Origin: Candidatus Woykebacteria bacterium GWB1_45_5 | GTDB lineage: Bacteria; Patescibacteriota; Microgenomatia; Woykebacterales; RBG-16-39-9b | Reading direction: 5' to 3' | Assembly (NCBI GenBank): GCA_001816645.1 | Contig: MHCO01000020.1 | Span: 1 to 12,219, forward strand | Length of the DNA stretch: 12,219 bases | Shown: positions 5,874 through 12,059 of the stretch, one piece after another | Numbering within the stretch: the stretch's first letter is position 1 | Layout: the number at the start of each line of letters is the position of its first letter | Position numbers and translations under genes: made by a program | The notes under the pieces: generated by a model | Told to the model about the DNA's origin: nothing | Database searches by the model: none | What the model saw: the letters and a program-made list of their open reading frames with translations, nothing else

Positions 5874-6189
5874 CATAGATTCTTGCAGCTCATGCTCAAG
5901 GTCGGCCTTAAGGCACAACTTTGTAACTACTACTGCATTTTTGGCCCGATCGTATTATTTTTGTAGCGGAAACCTAAACTTGAGGGTCAGCCCCTCGAGG
6001 CCACTAAAGTATCATACCTATAGGGGAAAGACAAGCGGTGATTTAAACAAAATTACAAATCAAAATGTAAAATTAAAAAAGTTTCAACGATGTTCCAGCG
6101 ATTTTTAACCCCGGTCAGATCGGGGCGCAAGATTGCGGAGAAAGCAATTAACCCAGGAGCTTGGTTCTCGAAAGGAGAGACAGGCTTTC
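5874..6189. other. Intergenic stretch upstream of the toxin-antitoxin operon
   Basis: I see no convincing gene here. It holds several small dyads: CTTG-C-AGC-TCAT-GCT-CAAG (5882-5900), the palindrome GCCTTAAGGC (5905-5914), the imperfect palindrome ACAACTTTGT (5915-5924) and GAGGG-N5-CCCTC in 5981-5996. An AT-rich tract at about 6042-6085 consists of short AAATTACAAAT/AAAATGTAAAATT-like words. Plus-strand reading frames through it have low-complexity, unlikely protein products. Confidence 0.5.
6002..6034 (-). promoter_or_regulatory. Promoter-like element resembling that of recA, no gene assigned
   Basis: TTGTCT (6029-6034) is 17 bp from TACTTT (6006-6011) on the minus strand, in the context TATGATACTTTAGTG, nearly identical to the recA upstream element. 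TATGAT is an alternative -10. A transcript would begin near 5999 and cross the dyads described for 5874-6000 before reaching the antitoxin promoter. No reading frame follows it closely. Confidence 0.3.
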
Positions 6190-6225
6190 CTACCGGACCT
6201 TCACAACATAGGTTCCCGCAATCTT
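6109..6225 (-). other. Nested inverted repeats at the 3' end of the RDD gene
   Basis: AAGATTGCGG (6129-6138) and CCGCAATCTT (6216-6225) are a perfect 10-bp inverted repeat whose second arm lies in the last codons of the RDD gene. Inside it GAAAGC (6140-6145) pairs with GCTTTC (6184-6189), just after the stop codon, and TCTC-N5-GAGA (6166-6178) is a further small dyad. Beyond it CCCCG-N7-CGGGG (6109-6125) forms a short stem. In the minus-strand transcript this would be a branched 3' structure. It lacks a terminator T-run. Confidence 0.4.
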
Positions 6226-6828
6226 ATCATGTAGCCCTTGCTTCTTCGAGTCGAAACCAACCATTATGAAACCTAGAAGCAGTGTTAAAAAGCTCAGTAT
6301 TTTACCAATGAATTCCCGCAAGATTGCTTTAACAATGTTAATCTTCTGACCATTAGCGTCAACCACTCTCAAGCCAAGAACTAGCTTTCCTAAAGTTCCA
6401 CCAAAGATTGTGGTTAAACTAATGAAATAGGCAAGTTGAATGATGCCGGTGATCCAACTTTGCATATTTGAAAGACGTTGGGCAGTAGCAAGATCTCCGG
6501 ATTGGATACTGCTAACAACCCCACTTCCAAACACAAAGTTTAATGGCACACCAACTACAATACCAAGGATAACGATATCGATAATAAAGGCCAACAATCG
6601 GATCCAAAAACCGGCATAACTAGGTTGAGAGGAAACTGGCGGAGGCATTTGGACACCTCCTGTAGCTGCCGGCGGCGATGGTGCAGGTGCAATTGGATCG
6701 ACCGTTCCTCCCACTGCTGGCGGAACAACTGGTGCAGGTTCGGATGGTACGAGATTCGGCGCTGGGTTACCTGGTGCAGAACCTGGCGCAGGAGGCGCGG
6801 GATTCGTCGGTTGATTTTCATCTGGCAT
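6190..6828 (-). CDS. RDD-domain membrane protein with proline-rich N-terminus
   Basis: From the ATG at 6828 the protein has 212 residues. Residues 1-70 are a Pro/Ala-rich, probably disordered tail (PTNPAPPAPGSAPG and similar). The RDD domain follows: R77 in YAGFWIRLLAFIIDIVIL with the membrane aspartate D84, a second hydrophobic segment at about 123-143, TLGKLVLGLRVVDANGQK (145-162), and GFDSKKQGLHDKIAGTYVV (191-209) with D193 and H200-D201. RDD proteins are small polytopic membrane proteins; transport roles are proposed for some, but the substrate here is unknown. A GTG at 6840 is an alternative start. The ATG is preferred because GGTGAT lies 4 nt before it and it begins 5 bases after the upstream stop, so it is probably translated with the preceding membrane-protein gene. 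Confidence 0.88.
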   Translation of the reverse strand: MPDENQPTNPAPPAPGSAPGNPAPNLVPSEPAPVVPPAVGGTVDPIAPAPSPPAATGGVQMPPPVSSQPSYAGFWIRLLAFIIDIVILGIVVGVPLNFVFGSGVVSSIQSGDLATAQRLSNMQSWITGIIQLAYFISLTTIFGGTLGKLVLGLRVVDANGQKINIVKAILREFIGKILSFLTLLLGFIMVGFDSKKQGLHDKIAGTYVVKVR

Positions 6829-6833
6829 AAATA

Positions 6834-7793
6834 TCACCACCCTTCCTTACTAGCTAGATGTTCATAAAAAAGTGTCCAATAAGCCGCTTGAAAAGCAACC
6901 CAAATACTACTAACAATTGCCATAAACATTCCAAATAAGGTTGCTAAAATTAGAACAGCTGGTAACAGCTTGGCAGCGGATAAAGTTTCTAGTATCGCTG
7001 ATACAGGCATAACTAAAAACATAGTCATGAAATTAAATGCCAACCCCAAACCTATTGCTAGTAGAAAGGTCAATAACGACTCTCCGAAATATTTCTTCAA
7101 CAAACTACCACCGATCCTAATTGATTCCAAAACCCCAGTCCCTTTGTGAATAATTAACCGTTGAGCGATGGGAATTATAACCCCTCCAGCTACAGATATA
7201 ACTATTAAAAGTACTAAAGCTATAATACCGGCAAGTGCTACTAAAAGTGATATCGTCCAGGTTAACCTAAAATCCACTCCTCCTATGATAGATGCAAAAC
7301 TTCCAATGAAGTTGATCACTATTGACGCACCAAATATTAAGAATAGAGTAAAAACTACCAGCCCGTAGACCAATGCGAGAAGCCAAAACTTCCACCAGTA
7401 TTTCAAACCAGCCCGAGCACCAACTCCAAACGTGGGCCGTGCTTGATTTCGATAAAGAATGGAGTAAACCAAGCCAGACAGTGACCAACTGTTAATGAAA
7501 ACGCCAACCAGTGTAAGGAGTAGTAAAACAACTATTATGACCACGATGATTAATAACCAAGTCTCAGGTGTTATTGAGCTAACGAAGTTTTTGACGTTCG
7601 TGACCATTCTTTCTGCTTTTTCCACATCATAAGTAGAAGATGTTGAGCTAAAATCGGAAAAATTGAAAATATAACTAATGGGGTTTGCGTACCAGAGTCC
7701 AGCAGCACCACCAGATAAAAAGCCAAAAAGCCAAAGCACTCGGTTGTGCCAAGCGATATCAAATGATTTTTTGATCAGGGCAGAAAAATCCAT
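6834..7793 (-). CDS. Polytopic membrane protein of unknown function
   Basis: The 319-residue protein starts with an amphipathic helix and the segment FDIAWHNRVLWLFGFLSGG (11-29), a pattern I associate with uncharacterised membrane proteins of Chloroflexi, Actinobacteria and CPR bacteria. Further hydrophobic segments lie at about 79-102, 134-165, 180-211, 240-265 and 277-305, giving roughly six to eight crossings. A loop at 44-75 is Ser/Thr-rich and probably outside. No catalytic or ligand-binding motif is visible. It is followed after 5 bases by the RDD gene, so the two are likely cotranscribed and may work together in the membrane. The ATG at 7793 has no Shine-Dalgarno sequence but stands 11 nt after a TATGAT -10. 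Confidence 0.85.
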   Translation of the reverse strand: MDFSALIKKSFDIAWHNRVLWLFGFLSGGAAGLWYANPISYIFNFSDFSSTSSTYDVEKAERMVTNVKNFVSSITPETWLLIIVVIIVVLLLLTLVGVFINSWSLSGLVYSILYRNQARPTFGVGARAGLKYWWKFWLLALVYGLVVFTLFLIFGASIVINFIGSFASIIGGVDFRLTWTISLLVALAGIIALVLLIVISVAGGVIIPIAQRLIIHKGTGVLESIRIGGSLLKKYFGESLLTFLLAIGLGLAFNFMTMFLVMPVSAILETLSAAKLLPAVLILATLFGMFMAIVSSIWVAFQAAYWTLFYEHLASKEGW

Positions 7794-7804
7794 CGGCTAG
7801 TTAA

Positions 7805-7834
7805 ATCATAAACGATAAATTGGTAGCGGTTCAA
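7805..7834 (-). promoter_or_regulatory. Putative promoter of the membrane-protein/RDD operon
   Basis: TTGAAC (7829-7834) and TATGAT (7805-7810) are spaced by 18 bp on the minus strand. The start codon follows 11 nt after the -10, leaving a leader of about 4 nt. The promoter sits in the 45-base gap behind the kinase-like gene. Confidence 0.6.
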
Positions 7835-7838
7835 GTAG

Positions 7839-9077
7839 TTAAATTTCGCCTGCTACTTTCCAGGCTTTCGCAATGTCTTTTTCCGTCAATTCCCGGCGTT
7901 CTTTTTGTATCGGTTGCGAGGATTTTTCCGGTTTGTAGTTTTCAAAAAAGCCTGCCAAATTCATGTGTGAACGCAGAGTACCTAGAGCAACGATTGTTTT
8001 TCCAACCTCTTCCTGCCCATCCGCCTTATATGATTCAATCATTTCTCTATCCAAAGCATTTCGAAAAGCTTCGTTATTCCAAGAACGCGCCCGCAAATTG
8101 CCCAAATCATAGACCGCCGCTAATACTTCGTTACCAGAAATACCCAAGTATTCAAAATCGAGCGCCATCAGTTCCAGAGCTTCTACCCCATCGCCCAGAA
8201 AAAGGTTATTCGGGGCTAAATCGCCGTGGACTAAATGGATCCCTTGTTGCGCCTTTTCGATGGTCGGCTGTAATCGCTGCACTAGCTGTAGTGATTTTTC
8301 TCGGAAGTCTAATATTCCGGTTCTATTTTCTAAAATCTGGTGAAGTGGTTTTTTGTCTTCCGAATAAAATTCGCCGGCCCCGTTTACTTGCTTATCCAAA
8401 ATATCGGCGATGTTTCTCAAGAAACCTTCATAGTTTTGATAAGCCGGTCGTTTTTCCAAGACTTCAGCGAGCTCTGGTTTAATTTCTTTTTCTTGATGGG
8501 CTAGTTCACGAATTGCTCTTACGACCAACTGTGCATGTCTTTCGTTAAGTTTCTCGGCATCCTCTGGTTTATTTAAAAACCCAACACCGCTGCCTTCTTG
8601 GTAGGCTGCCATAATTGCGTACATTGGACCATTGGTAGCGTCGGTGTTAAACTCAATTACCTCAGAAACCGGAAAGTCAGTATGGCCGTCCAGAAAATCA
8701 TGAGCAAGTACTTGGCGGCGAAATGTTTCTTTTACTTTGTTTTCTCGTTCGCTGTCTTTTTGCGGTAGCGGAGCTTTGAAAAATCTATCGTAAGGCAACC
8801 GATCTTTCTCCTCGGGCATCATCATCCCTCGTAAAGTTAAGTAACGGCGACCTTCATCAGCAATTTGCCGGTCAAATTCGTCTCGATCAAAATAAAATTT
8901 CTTTTCTTCCAAAAGGCTGGTTGCTTTGTTTGCAAATTCTTGCCGTTCGATTTTAAAGGGCTCCTTTTCTTCCTTTGGCCGTTCCGGTGGTTCTTTAGAC
9001 ACTGGGATTTGATTTTTGGCTATTTCGTGTGTTTCTAATGGTGTTGTTGGATCGGTCTCTAACGAAGCTTCAGGCAT
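7839..9077 (-). CDS. APH/choline-kinase-like phosphotransferase
   Basis: The 412-residue protein carries the catalytic signature of the aminoglycoside phosphotransferase/choline kinase superfamily: HGDLAPNN (284-291) with the catalytic D286 and the metal-binding N290 or N291, and LDFEYLG (306-312) with D307 at the DFG position. Upstream, MYAIMAAYQEGSG (152-164) is likely the hinge, and the region around residues 95-130 should hold the ATP-binding lysine, which I cannot assign with certainty. Residues 1-45 are Pro/Glu/Lys-rich and probably disordered. The insert between hinge and catalytic loop (about 165-275) is long, helical and charged. The substrate is unknown; antibiotic resistance should not be assumed. 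It has its own leaderless-type promoter and is separated by 49 bases from the membrane-protein gene upstream. Confidence 0.82.
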   Translation of the reverse strand: MPEASLETDPTTPLETHEIAKNQIPVSKEPPERPKEEKEPFKIERQEFANKATSLLEEKKFYFDRDEFDRQIADEGRRYLTLRGMMMPEEKDRLPYDRFFKAPLPQKDSERENKVKETFRRQVLAHDFLDGHTDFPVSEVIEFNTDATNGPMYAIMAAYQEGSGVGFLNKPEDAEKLNERHAQLVVRAIRELAHQEKEIKPELAEVLEKRPAYQNYEGFLRNIADILDKQVNGAGEFYSEDKKPLHQILENRTGILDFREKSLQLVQRLQPTIEKAQQGIHLVHGDLAPNNLFLGDGVEALELMALDFEYLGISGNEVLAAVYDLGNLRARSWNNEAFRNALDREMIESYKADGQEEVGKTIVALGTLRSHMNLAGFFENYKPEKSSQPIQKERRELTEKDIAKAWKVAGEI

Positions 9078-9084
9078 TAATTAA

Positions 9085-9113
9085 ATTATATCTCGACAGA
9101 GAAATTATATAAA
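9085..9113 (-). promoter_or_regulatory. Leaderless-type promoter of the kinase-like gene
   Basis: TATAAT (9085-9090) ends exactly 7 nt before the ATG at 9077, so the expected transcription start coincides with the start codon. TTTATA (9108-9113, 4 of 6) is at 17 bp. The dyad TCTC-TGTC-GAGA (9091-9102) abuts the -10, as in the recX promoter. AAATTATAT is directly repeated in the region. Confidence 0.7.
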
Positions 9114-9126
9114 GCTCGCTCCCTGT

Positions 9127-9684
9127 TTAAAACAAATCAGAAAACCAAGCGAGGAAAGTTTCGATCGGAGAACGGGCTTTCCAAACATGCAAAATAAGCT
9201 CTTGGGGTATTTTTGGTAGCCAAAGTAAAAACAGAACAATTGCTAACCTTTTTGGCGAATTCAACCAGAATTTCTCCCTTGTTTCTTTTCCAAGCCATTG
9301 CCAAAGTACAATGAAGAGGAAGAAATTCTCAAAAAGATTGGGCGCAATAAAAAGCCAAGGTTCCCAAGCAGTAAATTGGAAGGCGACTAGACCAACTAAA
9401 CGCCAGGAGTAAAGGAAGATGCTCGTACTTTTTGCTAGTTTATTTACCCAACCAAGCGACACAATTAACTCGATGGTTAAATAATAAGTGTCCAAGTATT
9501 TATCGGTCGTTGTGTAGTTAGGAATTTCAACGCCGAAGGGTTTGACAATATTGGTGTCCAGCGCATCAATGAGGAGGGACACGATCCCACCCCAAAGCGG
9601 CCAGCGGAAAATGGTCAGAGGAACAAGGAGACGAAGGCCGAAAATAACGATCAAACCCAACGGGATAGCAAAAATTTCTGGCAT
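9127..9684 (-). CDS. Small membrane protein of unknown function
   Basis: The 185-residue protein has hydrophobic segments at about 5-25, 30-41, 67-80, 95-128 (probably two crossings) and 147-158. Between the first segments it carries SLLIDALDTNIVKPFGVE (36-53) and DKYLDTYYLTIE (61-72), with several Asp, Glu and Tyr residues near the membrane face. I recognise no family with a known function. The ATG at 9684 follows TATAAT by 20 nt without a Shine-Dalgarno sequence. It is divergent from the 9795 gene and ends 49 bases before the kinase-like gene on the same strand; the latter has its own promoter. Confidence 0.78.
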   Translation of the reverse strand: MPEIFAIPLGLIVIFGLRLLVPLTIFRWPLWGGIVSLLIDALDTNIVKPFGVEIPNYTTTDKYLDTYYLTIELIVSLGWVNKLAKSTSIFLYSWRLVGLVAFQFTAWEPWLFIAPNLFENFFLFIVLWQWLGKETREKFWLNSPKRLAIVLFLLWLPKIPQELILHVWKARSPIETFLAWFSDLF

Positions 9685-9704
9685 TAGTTAGAGATTAACA
9701 GGAA

Positions 9705-9733
9705 ATTATACCATCAGCAATAAAAACATCCAA
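9705..9733 (-). promoter_or_regulatory. Putative promoter of the 9127-9684 gene
   Basis: TATAAT (9705-9710) with TTGGAT (9728-9733) at 17 bp on the minus strand; the start codon is 20 nt beyond the -10. It stands back to back with the plus-strand promoter at 9747-9775. Confidence 0.55.
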
Positions 9734-9746
9734 AAAATTTAAAGGC

Positions 9747-9786
9747 TAGACTTCCAATTTCTAAAGACGTAAAATTTAGGTGGAGG
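9747..9786 (+). promoter_or_regulatory. Putative promoter and ribosome binding site of the 9795 operon
   Basis: TAGACT (9747-9752) and TAAAAT (9770-9775) are spaced by 17 bp. GGAGG (9782-9786) follows and lies 8 nt before the TTG at 9795, which decides that start codon. Confidence 0.5.
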
Positions 9787-9794
9787 GTTAAAAG

Positions 9795-10289
9795 TTGGGT
9801 AACAACTTGAAAGAAAAACTTCCTTTGATTGTTGGAGTCGGTTTACCAATTCTACTGATTGTCTATGTTGCCATTTCATATTACTTATCTGCTTTCTTTG
9901 TTAAGCCTCAATATGATTTTATTTACACCTCGGATAGTTCTTATGATTACAATTTAAAAGTTGTGGGTGGGACGATCACAGAAGATTCCGTTGATTATAA
10001 CTACAGTAATACCTCCAACCGTTACAAAGCCGCGCCAAGTACTTATTACTACGATGCCCAGACCGACCGTAGTCGGTCTATTACCTTATCCGAGGCCCAA
10101 TCCTATACAATTGATCCTTCCACTAAATCCCCTGACGGTTACACTGTAGAAAGAGCGAGTAGCGGCGGTATTTTTGGTGGCGGTTACGAAAACGGTTATT
10201 ACCTAAAAGGGCATGGTTTCAGCAAAAAGATCAATATCTCTGCGGACCGTTACAATTTCCGGTTTTTGGGTTGGGTTGTAAATGAATGA
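9795..10289 (+). CDS. Membrane-anchored protein of unknown function
   Basis: The 164-residue protein starts with TTG, chosen because a GGAGG sequence lies 8 nt upstream and the short basic N-terminus leads straight into a single hydrophobic segment (10-34). The rest is predicted outside the membrane and is rich in Tyr, Ser, Asn and Gly: YDFIYTSDSSYDYNLKVVGG (40-59), a central part with YYYDAQTDRSRSITLSEAQS (84-103), SPDGYTVER (112-120), a glycine-rich loop GGIFGGGYENG (124-134) and YNFRFLGWVVNE at the end. The pattern suggests a beta-rich extracytoplasmic domain; I recognise no catalytic motif. The last 8 bases overlap the start of the next gene, so the two products are probably made together. 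Confidence 0.78.
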   Translation: MGNNLKEKLPLIVGVGLPILLIVYVAISYYLSAFFVKPQYDFIYTSDSSYDYNLKVVGGTITEDSVDYNYSNTSNRYKAAPSTYYYDAQTDRSRSITLSEAQSYTIDPSTKSPDGYTVERASSGGIFGGGYENGYYLKGHGFSKKINISADRYNFRFLGWVVNE

Positions 10290-11622
10290 ACAAGACCAAG
10301 CAAAAATCAATTTGGTTCTTTCTGAACTTTCTACTCTCGCCAAAGCTGGGCTCATTACTAAAGAGCAGGTTTTAAGCGTTTTTGCACCCTCCGAGACAAA
10401 ACCAACCACTCCAGAAAAACCCTCACGGATAAACTTGCAAAAGATTTTATATTATGTCGGTGGTTTCATTGTCCTGATAGGAATTGTTATCTTTGTCGCC
10501 CAATTCTGGAATGACATGGATCAGTTTTCTAAAACCTTAGTTACTCTCGGATCTGCAGTTTCTGCTTACGCTCTCGGATATTATTTCTATTTGAGGGGTA
10601 GTAAAGATTTCGGTCACGCCTTCTTAATAATTTCTGCTGCTTTGTTCCCCCTTGGGATTGGAACAACTCTAGATATAATCGGCATTTCAGCGATGGGTTT
10701 AGGGGGAATAAACATTGATATCGCGATTCTTCTCATAATCTATTTCATTTCTTACTACAGCTTAAGGGCTTCTGTTTTCTTACCGCTTACTATTCTTGCG
10801 GCTTCAGCCTTATTTTTTACATTTACGAATTATTTATTCGGGGGCAATCTACCTCTCCAACACTTCGATCAGTACCGAATCGCTATCCTTGGTCTTTCTT
10901 GGCTTTCCTTTGCTTATTATTTTTCGCAGAGAGAAATGAAATTTATGACTAACGTTATGTATTTATTTGGCCTTTCAATGCTTCTAGGATCCACGGCGAG
11001 TTTGCAGGGCCATTTCCCTAATGCAAGTTTTTTTTGGGAAAATGCCTTCCCCGTTTTAATTGTTTTAACCTTTTACGCTAGCACTAAGCTGCAAAATAGA
11101 GTCTTTTTAGTCTTAGCTATCTTATTTACAATTGGCGAGATATTATATCTAACCGCCGAGTACTCTAGTTCAGGGCTTGGCTGGCCTCTATACCGAATCG
11201 CTATCCTTGGTCTTTCTTGGCTTTCCTTTGCTTATTATTTTTCTAAAAGAGAAATGAGATTTATACCCAATGTTATGTATTTCTTTGGTCTTTTAATGTT
11301 ACTAGGCTCCACGGCTAGCCTGCAAGGCTACTATCCCAACGCCAGTATCTTTTGGGAACTTGCTTTCCCATTTTTAATTATCGCTGTTTTCTACGGCAGT
11401 ATTAGAATTCAAAGTAAGATCTTCTTAGTGCTCGCAACTCTCTTTACTATTGGTGAAATCTTAAAGTTAACAGCCGAATACTTCAGCGAGGGGTTGGGTT
11501 GGCCCATATCTCTAATCGTTGCTGGTCTAATCATAATGGGAGTAAGCTATATTAGTTTTGAATTGAATAGAAGATTTCTCAAACCTTCCAGTTCTATTAG
11601 TTCCGTTCCATCCCAAACTTAA
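10282..11622 (+). CDS. DUF2157-like polytopic membrane protein with internal duplication
   Basis: The 446-residue protein opens with a soluble helical part (LVLSELSTLAKAGLITKEQVLSVF, residues 11-34, written here in outline) of the kind seen before the membrane region of DUF2157 proteins, then a Pro/Thr linker. Hydrophobic segments lie at about 55-77, 86-104, 112-132, 145-160 and 164-184. Two consecutive 106-residue units follow, starting at Y198 and Y304, each with three or four crossings, conserved ends YRIAILGLSWLSFAYYFS and LTAEY...GLGWP, and about 80 of 106 identical residues by my alignment. A last helix (SLIVAGLIIMGVSYISFE) weakly resembles the start of a third unit. Function unknown. 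It overlaps the preceding gene by 8 bases (ATGAATGA), and its stop shares TTAA with the convergent alkyltransferase gene. Confidence 0.82.
   Translation: MNEQDQAKINLVLSELSTLAKAGLITKEQVLSVFAPSETKPTTPEKPSRINLQKILYYVGGFIVLIGIVIFVAQFWNDMDQFSKTLVTLGSAVSAYALGYYFYLRGSKDFGHAFLIISAALFPLGIGTTLDIIGISAMGLGGINIDIAILLIIYFISYYSLRASVFLPLTILAASALFFTFTNYLFGGNLPLQHFDQYRIAILGLSWLSFAYYFSQREMKFMTNVMYLFGLSMLLGSTASLQGHFPNASFFWENAFPVLIVLTFYASTKLQNRVFLVLAILFTIGEILYLTAEYSSSGLGWPLYRIAILGLSWLSFAYYFSKREMRFIPNVMYFFGLLMLLGSTASLQGYYPNASIFWELAFPFLIIAVFYGSIRIQSKIFLVLATLFTIGEILKLTAEYFSEGLGWPISLIVAGLIIMGVSYISFELNRRFLKPSSSISSVPSQT
10873..11508 (+). repeat. Intragenic tandem duplication, two units of 318 bp
   Basis: Unit one covers 10873-11190 and unit two 11191-11508, in frame (106 codons each). 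The first 53 bases of the units (10873-10925 and 11191-11243) are identical at every position, while the rest has diverged to about 75% protein identity. Confidence 0.93.
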
Positions 11623-11993
11623 TTTTCCTTTCCCGACAAAAGCCCTGGCTCGCTATAATTTCTAAGCAGCTTGAAGTATGATGACAAACAATTGATAGGT
11701 TGCCAGAGGTGTTTGGTTAAATTAACTCGACTTTTAATTGTTTCAATTCTTTCTGCCCTTAGCTTTTTTAATTGGTCTCCAGCCCCACCGAAAGCATAAT
11801 TTGTTGCGGCTTCTCCCCGACTATTTACAACTCGGTGGCAGGGAATATTTTTCGGATCTTTGTTTTGGTGCAGGATCTTCCCTACCAATCGCGGACTTTT
11901 TACCCCGGCTAGTTTTGCTAAAGCAGCATAAGTTAAAACTTTTCCTTTTGGGATAAGCGAAACAATTTTGTAAACCAATTCCCGATTATTCAT
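11619..11993 (-). CDS. O6-alkylguanine-DNA alkyltransferase, DNA-binding domain only (MGMT family)
   Basis: From the ATG at 11993 the protein has 124 residues and corresponds to the C-terminal, DNA-binding and catalytic domain of MGMT/Ogt proteins. Visible features are the winged-helix part with LTYAALAKLAG (20-30; Tyr22), R35 in SPRLVG, the likely arginine finger, and the active-site IPCHRVV (50-56) with the alkyl-accepting Cys52. GxxRV-like NLTKHLWQP (91-99) closes the domain. Alkyltransferase-like (ATL) proteins carry Trp instead of Cys here, so this one should be a true suicide acceptor. The N-terminal domain of Ada/Ogt is missing. A tail of about 25 residues after the usual end is unusual. 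A TTG at 12032 would add 13 residues; the ATG fits the family start better. Its stop overlaps that of the convergent upstream gene by 3 to 4 bases. Confidence 0.88.
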   Translation of the reverse strand: MNNRELVYKIVSLIPKGKVLTYAALAKLAGVKSPRLVGKILHQNKDPKNIPCHRVVNSRGEAATNYAFGGAGDQLKKLRAERIETIKSRVNLTKHLWQPINCLSSYFKLLRNYSEPGLLSGKEN

Positions 11994-12011
11994 TTTTCCA
12001 AGTTTACCCCC

Positions 12012-12040
12012 ATAAGAAGGGTTTGCAAACAAGCTTCCAA
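12012..12040 (-). promoter_or_regulatory. Weak promoter candidate for the alkyltransferase gene
   Basis: TTGGAA (12035-12040) and TCTTAT (12012-12017) are 17 bp apart on the minus strand and overlap the opposite promoter at 12023-12052. The -10 is poor. Confidence 0.25.
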
Positions 12041-12059
12041 GCGTCGTATAATATAACTA
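12023..12059 (+). promoter_or_regulatory. Leaderless-type promoter of the 12060 gene
   Basis: TTGCAA (12023-12028) is 18 bp from a perfect TATAAT (12047-12052), which ends exactly 7 nt before the ATG at 12060. No Shine-Dalgarno sequence fits in the gap. Confidence 0.65.

Noticed and set aside
5940..6000. Possible tmRNA- or SRP-like RNA because of GGGGCTGA near 5988 on the minus strand
   Set aside because: Only this short word agrees; no tRNA-like ends, tag frame or conserved SRP core was found.
5809..6108. Open 99-codon plus-strand frame across the toxin-antitoxin promoter
   Set aside because: It begins inside the antitoxin gene, lacks a ribosome-binding site, and its product is compositionally unlikely.
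6129..6180. Possible tRNA because of GGTTCTCGAAA
   Set aside because: No acceptor, D- or anticodon arm could be built around it.
6829..6840. GTG at 6840 as the start of the RDD gene
   Set aside because: It would overlap the upstream stop and lacks its own spacing to a ribosome-binding sequence; the ATG at 6828 has GGTGAT in position.
7820..8482. Open 220-codon frame on the plus strand opposite the kinase-like gene
   Set aside because: The opposite strand encodes a protein with intact HGDLAPNN and DFE motifs; this frame has no recognisable domain.
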